NCBI GenBank assembly: GCA_016286835.1
Contig: JAEEUD010000021.1
Location: forward strand, 1-12,380
DNA from: Pyramidobacter sp.
GTDB lineage: Bacteria > Synergistota > Synergistia > Synergistales > Dethiosulfovibrionaceae
Length of the DNA stretch: 12,380 nucleotides
Direction: 5' to 3'
The notes under the pieces are model-generated. The model saw nothing but the letters and a program-made list of their open reading frames with translations, was not told where the DNA came from and searched no databases. This document shows, piece after piece, positions 5,503-12,380 of this stretch (position 1 is the first letter of the stretch; each line of letters begins with the position of its first letter). Both the position numbers and the translations under genes were made by a program.

Positions 5503-7498
5503 CGTCAAAAAAGTTGAACTGTACGCGCACCGCTCGTGCGTAGACGAAGTGCTGGCGGTGCTTCAGGAGCGGGGAATCTGTGAACTCTCCGCCGCTGAGA
5601 AGAACTCCGAAGACGCCCTTCCCGCCCGTGTCGAGGAAAAAGGCCGCGATTACGCCGCGTCGCTGAGCGACGTGAACTACCTCATCCGCTATCTCGCCCC
5701 TTGGTATCACGATCCAGTCGGAAGTCTTGGCCGTATGCTCGGCGAGCGCGACGACGTCAGCGTTGAGGCGCTTGCGAAGATCGCTGAAGCGTGCGACGCC
5801 GGCGCAATGGCCGAGGAGGTCCGCGGGCGAGAGCACCGGCTCACCGAACTGAGAAGCGAGGTCCAGCAGATCGAGACGCTTTCGCACACGCTTGACGGAT
5901 TGAGTGCCTTCAAACCGCCTCTGTCGATGGTGACGGAAGGCAGTCGTCTCGTCGCAGGGTTCCTGGGAACGGGACGTGCGGAGAATCTGCAGGAGTGGAA
6001 GGACGCCGTCGAAGCCGCGCTTGGCGCGGACGTCGAGTGCGCCATCTTCCTGCCGGAAAACGGTTCGCAGGCGGCTCCGTGGGTGAGCGCTTTCTATCTG
6101 CGCGAGGCGGAGGGCACGCTTTCGGAAGCATGTCTGAAACACAGCGTCACGAAGATCGATCTTCCTTCTACGCTGACAGGAACGGTCGGGGAGGAGCAGG
6201 AAAAACTTGCCGCAAGGCTGAAAGAGCTTGGCGAAGAGGAAAAATCCTGTACCGACTGGCTGTCTGACTTTGCGCAGGAGCATATGGACGAGATCCGCAA
6301 GACGGGCGACTACCTGGCGATCATGAAAGCCCGTCAGGATGCGAAGGACGAGAGCGAACGCACCGAGCAGGTCGTGCTGCTCCAGGGCTGGGTCCCCGTC
6401 CATCGCGAGGCGGAACTGAGGACCGCGCTGGCGCCGTTTGAGAAGACGGCTGCGCTGCGGCTCTCCGACCCCGCCGAGGGTGACGACCCGCCGATCGTTC
6501 TGGAAAACACGGGCTGCGCCAGACCGTTTGAGATGCTCACGATGCTGTACGGCGCGCCTGTCTACGGTTCGGTCGATCCTTCGTTCCCGATGATGCCGTT
6601 CTTCCTGCTGTTCTTCGGCATGTGCTACGCCGATGCCGGCTACGGCATCGTCATCACGGCGATCGCGATGTATTTCCTGAAAAAGTATCAGAAAATGCCC
6701 GACAACATCAGACAGGCTCTGAAGATGGTGAAGTACTGCGGCATTGCGACGATCATTTTCGGTGCGGTGACGGGCAGCTGGATGGGCGATATGATCGACG
6801 CGTTCCCGTTCCTTGCGTTCCTTCGCCCCGTGAAGAACTTCTTCACGCTGCTTGAGCCGATGAAAGACCCGATGCTGCTGCTTGGCATCTCGCTGGCGCT
6901 GGGCATCGTCCACATCTACTTCGGCATCTGCCTGGCGGCGTGGGCGAACATCCGCGAGAAGAAGTACTTCGCGGCGTGCGCCGATCAGGGCGGCTGGCTG
7001 GTGCTCCTCACCGGCCTGCTGATCTTCGGCGCCGGTTCGTTCAAGGCGCCCGGGCTCGTTCCCGTCGGCAAGTGGATGGCCATCGCCGGAGCCGTGATTC
7101 TCGTGCTCACGCAGGGCCGCGAGAAGAAAGGCATTTTCAGCAAGCTGATTTCCGGCTGTCTCAGCCTGTACAACGTCACGAGCTATCTTGGTGACGTGCT
7201 CAGCTACAGCCGCCTGCTTGCGCTCGGCCTTGTCGGCGGCGCTGTGGCGATGATCATCAATCTGATGTCGTCGCTGTGCGGCGGTACGGCTTATGTGGGC
7301 TGGATCCTGGCGTTGCTGATCTTCTTCGGCGGACATGTGTTCAGCATGGTCATCAACATCCTGGGTGCGTTCGTCCATCCCTTGCGTCTTCAGTACGTAG
7401 AGTTCTTCGGCAAGTTCTATTCCAGCGGCGGCGCGCCGTTTACGCCGTTCCGCTACAAGACCGATTATGTGAACGTCGCTCCGCGCGACGAAGCGTAA
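5489..7498 (+). CDS. atpI: V-type ATPase membrane subunit I (a-type stator subunit)
   Basis: A 669-residue subunit forming the stator half of the ion path. The N-terminal half (1 to about 355) is soluble and charged, with coiled-coil stretches near 107-130 and 235-285, and contacts the peripheral stalks. From about 360 the protein is a membrane domain with around seven to eight hydrophobic segments, starting at PMMPFFLLFFGMCYADAGYG. The key helix SYLGDVLSYSRLLALGL carries R575, the arginine that meets the rotor carboxylates during transport. The family signature GAFVHPLRLQYVEFFGKFY is at 626-644. Length is normal. The start lies inside the end of the G/H gene, with GAGGTGG about 9 nt upstream. 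The opposite strand is also open for 2.2 kb here, which I regard as a composition shadow. Confidence 0.96.
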   Translation: MAVASVKKVELYAHRSCVDEVLAVLQERGICELSAAEKNSEDALPARVEEKGRDYAASLSDVNYLIRYLAPWYHDPVGSLGRMLGERDDVSVEALAKIAEACDAGAMAEEVRGREHRLTELRSEVQQIETLSHTLDGLSAFKPPLSMVTEGSRLVAGFLGTGRAENLQEWKDAVEAALGADVECAIFLPENGSQAAPWVSAFYLREAEGTLSEACLKHSVTKIDLPSTLTGTVGEEQEKLAARLKELGEEEKSCTDWLSDFAQEHMDEIRKTGDYLAIMKARQDAKDESERTEQVVLLQGWVPVHREAELRTALAPFEKTAALRLSDPAEGDDPPIVLENTGCARPFEMLTMLYGAPVYGSVDPSFPMMPFFLLFFGMCYADAGYGIVITAIAMYFLKKYQKMPDNIRQALKMVKYCGIATIIFGAVTGSWMGDMIDAFPFLAFLRPVKNFFTLLEPMKDPMLLLGISLALGIVHIYFGICLAAWANIREKKYFAACADQGGWLVLLTGLLIFGAGSFKAPGLVPVGKWMAIAGAVILVLTQGREKKGIFSKLISGCLSLYNVTSYLGDVLSYSRLLALGLVGGAVAMIINLMSSLCGGTAYVGWILALLIFFGGHVFSMVINILGAFVHPLRLQYVEFFGKFYSSGGAPFTPFRYKTDYVNVAPRDEA

Positions 7499-7508
7499 GC
7501 GTGCGGAG
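7479..7508 (+). promoter_or_regulatory. Hairpin at the I/K junction
   Basis: CTCCGCGCG (7479-7487) pairs with CGTGCGGAG (7500-7508) over a 12-nt loop: nine pairs including one G-U, spanning the stop codon of subunit I. Only a short T run follows, so it is a weak terminator at best. It could protect or delimit the mRNA for the proteolipid gene, which is needed in about tenfold excess over subunit I. Confidence 0.35.
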
Positions 7509-7548
7509 TTTGGAATTGACCCAAAATTTCTGAGGGGAGTGTCGATTT

Positions 7549-8025
7549 ATGGATTATCTTGGCATCGCTTTTGTTGTTCTTGGCGCGGCTCTGGCCGCGG
7601 GTATGGCCGGCATCGGTTCGGCTATTGGCGTCGGCATCGCCGGTGAAGTCGGCGCTGGCGTGATGACGGAAGATCCCGGCAAGTTCGGTCTGGTCCTGAT
7701 GCTTCAGGCTCTGCCCGGCACGCAGGGCATTTACGGCCTGCTGATCGCTTTCTTCGCCATGCTCAAGGTCGGTCTGGTCGGCGGTTCCGCCGTTCCTTGC
7801 GACTGGGTGCACGGTCTGGCCGTGATGTTCGCCTGCCTGCCCATCGCTCTGGGCGGCTGGATCTCTGCGATTTCTCAGGGAAAAACTTCGGCTGCCTGCA
7901 TCCAGATGATCGCCAAGCAGCCCGGTGAAGCCGGCAAGGCCGTTATCCTTCCCGCGATGGTCGAGACCTACGCGGTTCTTGCCCTCCTCGTCAGCATCCT
8001 TCTTATGAACGGCATCGCGCTCTAA
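7549..8025 (+). CDS. atpK: V-type ATPase proteolipid subunit K (rotor ring), predicted Na+-binding
   Basis: A 158-residue, very hydrophobic protein with two fused helical hairpins (four membrane helices), the 16-kDa type of ring subunit found in Enterococcus hirae rather than the 8-kDa form. The first hairpin carries a glycine-rich helix (GMAGIGSAIGVGIAGE) and LPGTQGIYG. The second carries AISQGKTSAA and the ion-carrying carboxylate E139 in PAMVETYAVL. The E. hirae sodium ligands L61, T64, Q65, Q110 and E139 correspond to L55, T58, Q59, Q110 and E139 here, so Na+ coupling is predicted. As in E. hirae, only the second hairpin has the carboxylate. GAGGGGAG lies about 9 nt before the ATG. The gene follows subunit I after a 50-nt gap containing a hairpin. 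Confidence 0.96.
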   Translation: MDYLGIAFVVLGAALAAGMAGIGSAIGVGIAGEVGAGVMTEDPGKFGLVLMLQALPGTQGIYGLLIAFFAMLKVGLVGGSAVPCDWVHGLAVMFACLPIALGGWISAISQGKTSAACIQMIAKQPGEAGKAVILPAMVETYAVLALLVSILLMNGIAL

Positions 8026-8035
8026 GTTCAGCACG

Positions 8036-8050
8036 GTGGTTTCCAACCAT
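8036..8050 (+). promoter_or_regulatory. Small hairpin enclosing the ribosome binding site and start of subunit E
   Basis: TGGTT (8037-8041), loop TCC, AACCA (8045-8049), extended by a G-U pair at 8036/8050. The 5' arm contains most of GGTGG, the only ribosome-binding-like sequence, and the 3' arm ends in the A of the E start codon. Folding would hide both, lowering initiation on E relative to the highly expressed K gene upstream. Confidence 0.35.
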
Positions 8051-8639
8051 GGCAATCGCTGACATTCAGAAAAAGATCGAGGGCGAAGCCGCCGCAAAAG
8101 CGGCAGCGCTGCTCGACGAAGCCCGTGCGCAGGCTGATGCCCTGAACGCGGACGCTGAAAAAGAGATCGCGAAAAGCAAAGCTGAGTACGACGCGATGTT
8201 CGACGCCGAAAAGCCGGAAGTGCTTAAACGCGCCGCTATCATCGCCAATCTGGACGTGAAGAAGATCACGCTGGGCGCGAAGCAGAGCCTTATCGGCAAA
8301 GCCTACGAAGGTGCTCTCGCTGCCATGCGCGCGCTTCCTCAGGACAAATACCTCGGCTTTGTGGAGAGACTTCTCGATCAGGCGACAGCGAACGGAGACG
8401 AGGAGCTGTTGGTTGACGCTTCCGAGAAGTTCATCAACGCGGATTTCATCGCAAAATACAACGCCGCTCACGGTAAGAACCTGAAACTGAGCGAAGAGAC
8501 AGCCGACATCGGGGGCGGGTTTATCGCCCGCGCTGGACGGACGAGCGTGAACTGCTCGTTCCCCAAACTGATCGACTGGGTGAAAGAGAGCCTGCAGTCC
8601 GAAGTTGTAACGCATCTTTTCGGCGCTGACGCTCGGTAA
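8049..8639 (+). CDS. atpE: V-type ATPase peripheral stalk subunit E
   Basis: A 196-residue cytoplasmic subunit that pairs with G/H to form the peripheral stalks and caps the catalytic head. Residues 1 to about 75 form an alanine-, lysine- and glutamate-rich coiled coil (IQKKIEGEAAAKAAALLDEA). The C-terminal globular half contains the family-like ADIGGGFIARAGRTSVNCSF and ends in a helix (IDWVKESLQSEVVTHLFG). Length is normal. The gene begins 23 nt after K; the ribosome binding site is weak (GGTGG) and partly paired with the start codon in a small hairpin. The position between K and C is the usual one. Confidence 0.93.
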   Translation: MAIADIQKKIEGEAAAKAAALLDEARAQADALNADAEKEIAKSKAEYDAMFDAEKPEVLKRAAIIANLDVKKITLGAKQSLIGKAYEGALAAMRALPQDKYLGFVERLLDQATANGDEELLVDASEKFINADFIAKYNAAHGKNLKLSEETADIGGGFIARAGRTSVNCSFPKLIDWVKESLQSEVVTHLFGADAR

Positions 8640-8651
8640 GGGCGGTGCGCC

Positions 8652-9674
8652 ATGCCCACGAAAAACAGACCTGCCACACAGTACGGATACGCTGTAGCGC
8701 GTCTGCGGGCGCTGGAGAATCGTTTGCTTGACGAGACGACCTTTCAGAGGATGATCGACTGTGACACTCTGGAGTCGGCCGTCAAAGTGCTGGGGGAGAC
8801 GCCCTATTCGTCCTGGCTGATGGAGCAGAAGTCGGCGGGATTCGACAAGGCGATCGAGGCAGCGCTTCACGCCGCTTACGTCGAAGTTGCCGGTTTCGTT
8901 CCCGAGACTGATATCGTCAGTCTGCTTCGCCTTCCTTATGACGTTCATAATGTCAAGACGCTGCTGAAAGGACAGATTCTGGCTGAGCGCGGCGGCAAGC
9001 GCCGTCTCGACCTGCTCACCAGTCTCGGCAACGTCGATACCGACACGCTCACGCTGGCGGTCGAAGGCGAGGATTACACGGGACTTCCGTTCGGCCTTGA
9101 CAAGGCAATTCCCGCCGCGGTCGAACTGTGGCAGAAAGATCAGGACGCGCTCGCGCTGGAAAAGTTCCTCGACGGTTATTACTTCAAATCCCTTTTGAAG
9201 ACTGCCGAAGGACTGTCCATGCCCGAGGTCGTCAGATGGGTGAAAGCCCGGATCGACGGCGAGAACCTGAAAACCCTGCTGCGTCTGACCCATATCCCCG
9301 AGACGCGCGCGCAGACAGCGACATTCCTGCACGCCGGCGGTACGCTTCCGCCAGCGACGCTCGCGCCGCTGGTGATGGAAGGCCCCGAAAACTGGGGACG
9401 CCTGCTCAGCTACGCCGGCATAAGCAAACTGCTCACAGCGTTCACTGAGGACGGCGATTTCAGCTCGATGCTCGTCCAGTTTGAAAAGAATCTGGATAAC
9501 TACGTCACGGAGACGATCGCTCCGGCGCGGTACAGCACATTCGAGCCGGCAAACGTCGTGCGTTACCTGTGGCTGAAAGAGATCGAAGCGAAGAATCTGC
9601 GGATCGTTCTCGTCTCCGTGGCAAACGGAGTGGAGAAGGATGCCATAAGGGGGTTGCTGCGCGATGTCCGCTGA
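8652..9674 (+). CDS. atpC: V-type ATPase subunit C (AC39/d type)
   Basis: A 340-residue, mainly helical protein, the normal length for the C (eukaryotic d, AC39) subunit. This funnel-shaped protein sits on the proteolipid ring and receives the central shaft of D and F, passing torque to the rotor. Family-like segments are QYGYAVARLRALENRLLDE near the N terminus, LLRLPYDVHNVKTLLKG in the middle, and a C-terminal VVRYLWLKEIEAKNLRIVLV. No membrane segment is present. It starts 12 nt after E with GGCGGTG about 5 nt upstream, and its end overlaps subunit F by 11 nt, suggesting coupled translation. Confidence 0.95.
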   Translation: MPTKNRPATQYGYAVARLRALENRLLDETTFQRMIDCDTLESAVKVLGETPYSSWLMEQKSAGFDKAIEAALHAAYVEVAGFVPETDIVSLLRLPYDVHNVKTLLKGQILAERGGKRRLDLLTSLGNVDTDTLTLAVEGEDYTGLPFGLDKAIPAAVELWQKDQDALALEKFLDGYYFKSLLKTAEGLSMPEVVRWVKARIDGENLKTLLRLTHIPETRAQTATFLHAGGTLPPATLAPLVMEGPENWGRLLSYAGISKLLTAFTEDGDFSSMLVQFEKNLDNYVTETIAPARYSTFEPANVVRYLWLKEIEAKNLRIVLVSVANGVEKDAIRGLLRDVR

Positions 9675-9999
9675 AGCCGGTAGAAAGAAAATGGCGGCGG
9701 TCGGAAGTTATGACACCGTGCTGCCCTTTCAGGCAGTCGGCGTCGCTCCGTTCCCTGCCGAGACGGACGAAGAGGTCGAGGCGACCGTAAGTCGTCTGGC
9801 CCGCGAAGATTACGGCGTCATCTTCGTCGAGGAGCGACAGTTCGTCGCTCAGGCGGCGTTGATCGACAGGCTCGTTCAGGAATTTTCGGCGAGCATCATT
9901 CCTATCCCCGGCATCCGCGGCTCGATCGGCGTCGGCCTGAGCGCGGTGCGCAGCAGCGTTGAACGCGCTGTCGGCATGGATATTTTCTCTGAAAAATAG
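9664..9999 (+). CDS. atpF: V-type ATPase central shaft subunit F
   Basis: A 111-residue shaft subunit that binds subunit D in the rotor and tunes ATPase activity. It has the Rossmann-like F fold: AVGVAPFPAETDEE near residue 25, the strand YGVIFVEE near 50, and the conserved PIPGIRGSIGVGLSAVRSSV near 80-99. The N terminus carries about 12 extra polar residues before the core. This is the gene called ntpG in Enterococcus. The ATG lies within the last codons of subunit C, with AGGGGG about 10 nt upstream. It is followed by 25 nt and then subunit A. Confidence 0.94.
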   Translation: MSAEAGRKKMAAVGSYDTVLPFQAVGVAPFPAETDEEVEATVSRLAREDYGVIFVEERQFVAQAALIDRLVQEFSASIIPIPGIRGSIGVGLSAVRSSVERAVGMDIFSEK

Positions 10000-10024
10000 T
10001 TGATTTAACCTGGAGGCGATTAGT

Positions 10025-11809
10025 TTGGCCACGGATGTCAATGTAAAAGGTACAATCGAACGTATATCCGGACCTCTTGTCGTCGCGAAGGGCATGACCG
10101 GCGCGAGCATGCATGAAGTGGCCCGCGTCGGCAAAATCGGCCTGGTCGGCGAGATCATCGAACTTAACGGCGATCTTGCTTCGATCCAGGTCTATGAGGA
10201 GACTTCTGGTCTCTGTCCCGGCGAGCCTGTCACAGGCACCGGCGAAGCCCTGAGCGTCGAGCTTGGTCCTGGTCTTATCGAACAGTTTTACGACGGAATC
10301 CAGCGTCCTCTGAAGTCGATCGAGGACGCCTCGAAAAGCGCGTTCATCGCGCGCGGAATTACCGTTCCCGCGCTTGATCACGAAAAACTCTGGAAGTTTG
10401 AGCCCCGTGTTTCTGTTGGCGACGAAGTGGGCGAGGGCGATATCCTCGGCGTCGTACAGGAGACTGTTCTCGTCGAACACCGCGTCATGGTCCCCAACGG
10501 GATCCACGGCAAGGTCGTTTCGATCGAGTCGGGCGAGTTCAACATTGAGCAGACGATCTGCGTCATCGACGACGGCAAGGCGAAGCACAACATCGCCATG
10601 CTTCGCCGCTGGCCCGTCCGCGTTGACCGCCCGGTGGCCCGCAAGCTGCCGCCCGTTACGCCGTTGACCACCGGCCAGCGTGTCGTCGATACGTTCTTCC
10701 CGATCGCCATGGGCGGAACGGCGTGCGTCCCCGGCCCCTTCGGCTCCGGTAAGACGGTCATTCAGCACCAGCTCGCCAAGTGGGCCGAGGCTCAGGTCGT
10801 CGTCTACATCGGCTGCGGCGAGCGCGGCAACGAGATGACCGACGTTCTTCGCGAGTTCCCCGAGCTTGCTGACCCCCGTTCGGGCCAGCCGCTGATGAAG
10901 CGCACGGTGCTCATCGCCAACACTTCGAACATGCCCGTCGCGGCCCGCGAAGCCAGCGTCTACACGGGCATCGCCATTGCCGAATACTACCGCGACATGG
11001 GCTATTCGGTCGCACTGATGGCCGATTCCACCAGCCGCTGGGCCGAGGCTCTGCGCGAAATGTGCGGACGCCTTGAGGAAATGCCCGGCGAAGAAGGATA
11101 TCCCGCCTATCTGGGCACGCGTCTGGCTTCGTTCTACGAACGCGCGGGACGTGCCATCTGCCTCGGCAAGGATGGCCGCGAAGGTTCGGTCTCCGTCATC
11201 GGCGCTGTTTCACCTCCCGGCGGCGACTTGTCGGAACCCGTCACGCAGAACACGCTGCGCGTCACCAAGGTCTTCTGGGGCCTTGACGCCAACCTGGCCT
11301 ACCAGCGTCACTTCCCGGCCATCAACTGGCTGAACAGTTATTCGCTCTACACTCACAAGCTGGACGAATACTGGGATGCCAAGTTCGACGCCGAGTGGAC
11401 GCCCAGCCGCGTCGAAGCGATGAAGATCCTTGAAGAGGAGTCGTCGCTGAAAGAGATCGTCCAGCTGGTCGGCATCGACGCGCTGTCGAAAAACGAACGC
11501 ATGACGATGGAGACGGCGAAGTCGCTGCGCGAGGACTTCCTGCATCAGAACGCCTTCAGCGACGTCGATACCTACACGTCGATGGAGAAGCAGTTCAAGA
11601 TGCTCACGACGATCCTCAAGTTCCATCATCACGGACTGGAAGCGCTGAATTCGGGCGCGCCGATGAACAAGCTCTTCAACCTGCCCGTGCGCGAGAAGAT
11701 CGCCCGTATGGGTCTGGTCAGCGAGAAAGAACTTGAAAAGATCGACGCTCTCGAAGGCGAAATGCGCGACGAGATCGCTCAGCTTCTCGCAGCAGGAGGC
11801 GATAAATAA
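10025..11809 (+). CDS. atpA: V-type ATPase catalytic subunit A
   Basis: The ATP-hydrolysing or ATP-making subunit, present three times in the head. At 594 residues it is full length. The N-terminal beta barrel (GTIERISGPLVVAKGM) is followed by the A-specific bulge insertion (about 110-190). The nucleotide-binding domain has the P-loop GPFGSGKT with K243, YIGCGERGNEMTDVL with the catalytic-loop glutamate E266, and the Walker B strand ALMADSTSRW with D334. The helical C-terminal domain follows. The start is TTG 10025: GGAGG (10012-10016) lies 8 nt upstream, the first family residues follow directly, and no ATG occurs in frame until codon 24. The gene ends in TAATG, sharing one base with the start of subunit B, which would favour equal A and B synthesis. 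Confidence 0.98.
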   Translation: MATDVNVKGTIERISGPLVVAKGMTGASMHEVARVGKIGLVGEIIELNGDLASIQVYEETSGLCPGEPVTGTGEALSVELGPGLIEQFYDGIQRPLKSIEDASKSAFIARGITVPALDHEKLWKFEPRVSVGDEVGEGDILGVVQETVLVEHRVMVPNGIHGKVVSIESGEFNIEQTICVIDDGKAKHNIAMLRRWPVRVDRPVARKLPPVTPLTTGQRVVDTFFPIAMGGTACVPGPFGSGKTVIQHQLAKWAEAQVVVYIGCGERGNEMTDVLREFPELADPRSGQPLMKRTVLIANTSNMPVAAREASVYTGIAIAEYYRDMGYSVALMADSTSRWAEALREMCGRLEEMPGEEGYPAYLGTRLASFYERAGRAICLGKDGREGSVSVIGAVSPPGGDLSEPVTQNTLRVTKVFWGLDANLAYQRHFPAINWLNSYSLYTHKLDEYWDAKFDAEWTPSRVEAMKILEEESSLKEIVQLVGIDALSKNERMTMETAKSLREDFLHQNAFSDVDTYTSMEKQFKMLTTILKFHHHGLEALNSGAPMNKLFNLPVREKIARMGLVSEKELEKIDALEGEMRDEIAQLLAAGGDK

Positions 11810-12380
11810 TGAAACTGCCCGTTGAATACAGAACAGTTACCGGCCTTTCCGGCCCCCTTCTGACTGTCGAGTGCGTCAAGGAAGTTCCCTATGATTCGCT
11901 GGTCGAGATCGCTATGCCCGACGGCAGCAAGCGCCGCGGCCGCGTTCTGGAGACCGACTCCAACCGTGCCGTCGTGCAGGTGTTCGAGGGCACCGACGGT
12001 CTTGATACCGACAACACGTCGGTGACGTTCCTCGGCAAATCGCTCGAACTGCCCGTCTCCGAAGAGATGCTCGGCCGCGTCTTCAACGGCCGCGGCGATC
12101 CCATCGACGGCGGCGCTCCGATCATCCCTGAGAAGAGTATCGACGTGAACGGACTGGCCATGAACCCCTATTCGCGTGACTACCCGAACGAGTTCATCCA
12201 GACAGGCATCAGCACGATCGACGGCATGAACCCGATGGTTCGCGGACAGAAGCTGCCGATTTTCTCGGCTTCTGGTCTGCCGCATAACCGCATGGCCGCC
12301 CAGCTGGCCCGCCAGGCTAACGTTATCGGCGGCGGCAGCGAGAAGTTCGCCGTCGTCTTTGCTGCCATGGGCATCACGTT
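11809..12380 (+). CDS. atpB: V-type ATPase subunit B (5' part; continues beyond window)
   Basis: The first 190 codons of the non-catalytic nucleotide-binding subunit that alternates with A in the head; the family is about 460 residues, so roughly 40% is present. Recognisable segments are VTGLSGPLLTVE at the N-terminal barrel, VFEGTDGLD, GRVFNGRGDPIDGG, FIQTGISTIDGMNPMVRGQK, and FSASGLPHNRMAAQLARQA, which stands where A has its P-loop and lacks the GKT, as expected for B. ATG 11809 overlaps the TAA of A by one base, and AGGAGG (11794-11799) lies 9 nt upstream within the A gene. Subunit D is expected next, outside the window. Confidence 0.98.
   Translation, partial: MKLPVEYRTVTGLSGPLLTVECVKEVPYDSLVEIAMPDGSKRRGRVLETDSNRAVVQVFEGTDGLDTDNTSVTFLGKSLELPVSEEMLGRVFNGRGDPIDGGAPIIPEKSIDVNGLAMNPYSRDYPNEFIQTGISTIDGMNPMVRGQKLPIFSASGLPHNRMAAQLARQANVIGGGSEKFAVVFAAMGIT

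Noticed and set aside
5201..7378. A 725-codon open frame on the minus strand opposite ATPase subunits G/H and I.
   Set aside because: It lies wholly opposite well-supported genes, is very rich in H, R, D, Q and A residues as antisense shadows in GC-rich DNA are, and shows no recognisable domain.
8028..9332. A 434-codon open frame on the minus strand opposite subunits E and C.
   Set aside because: Same reasons: complete overlap with conserved genes and no recognisable domain.
1..12380. CRISPR arrays, insertion sequences, tRNA or rRNA genes, phage or defence genes.
   Set aside because: No regularly spaced repeats, transposase-like frames, terminal repeats or RNA-gene signatures were seen; the gene content is housekeeping.

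Overview
The window is a GC-rich bacterial chromosome segment dominated by housekeeping genes. The last 7.2 kb is a V/A-type (rotary) ATPase operon in the order G/H-I-K-E-C-F-A-B, running off the right edge. A bacterial operon with this order, high GC, good Shine-Dalgarno sites, occasional TTG starts and a MalY/PatB-type C-S lyase fits a fermentative anaerobe. My best guess is a Synergistota-like organism; this is inference from gene content and general protein flavour, not from any database search.

Layout. (1) 1-1192, minus strand: a PLP-dependent MalY/PatB-type aminotransferase/C-S lyase, nearly complete but with its stop codon outside the window. (2) 1193-1440: divergent promoter region with a sigma70-type promoter for the lyase and three copies of an AWTTTTCCTG-type box. 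(3) 1441-2148, plus strand: an XRE-type helix-turn-helix regulator with an unrecognised C-terminal domain, probably controlling the lyase and itself. (4) 2226-2269: a long hairpin between convergent genes, a likely shared terminator. (5) 2284-4443, minus strand: the Tex RNA-binding protein. (6) 4444-5175: a 730-bp AT-richer gap holding a tex promoter and, at its right end, an elaborate leader for the ATPase operon: a near-consensus promoter, a second -10 box, a terminator-like hairpin, a competing upstream pairing and a possible small leader ORF. (7) 5176-12380, plus strand: the V-type ATPase operon, tightly packed, with overlaps at G/I, C/F and A/B.

How it works together. Subunits A and B form the catalytic head, F (with D, expected just downstream) and C the central shaft and its socket, E and G/H the peripheral stalks, and I and K the membrane ion path. 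The proteolipid K keeps every residue known to bind sodium in the Enterococcus hirae ring (here L55, T58, Q59, Q110, E139), so the machine is predicted to be Na+-coupled. Small hairpins flank the K gene and could help set subunit stoichiometry.

I see no clearly new multi-gene system. The most interesting unexplained parts are the ATPase leader (possible attenuation) and the lyase/regulator operator architecture.
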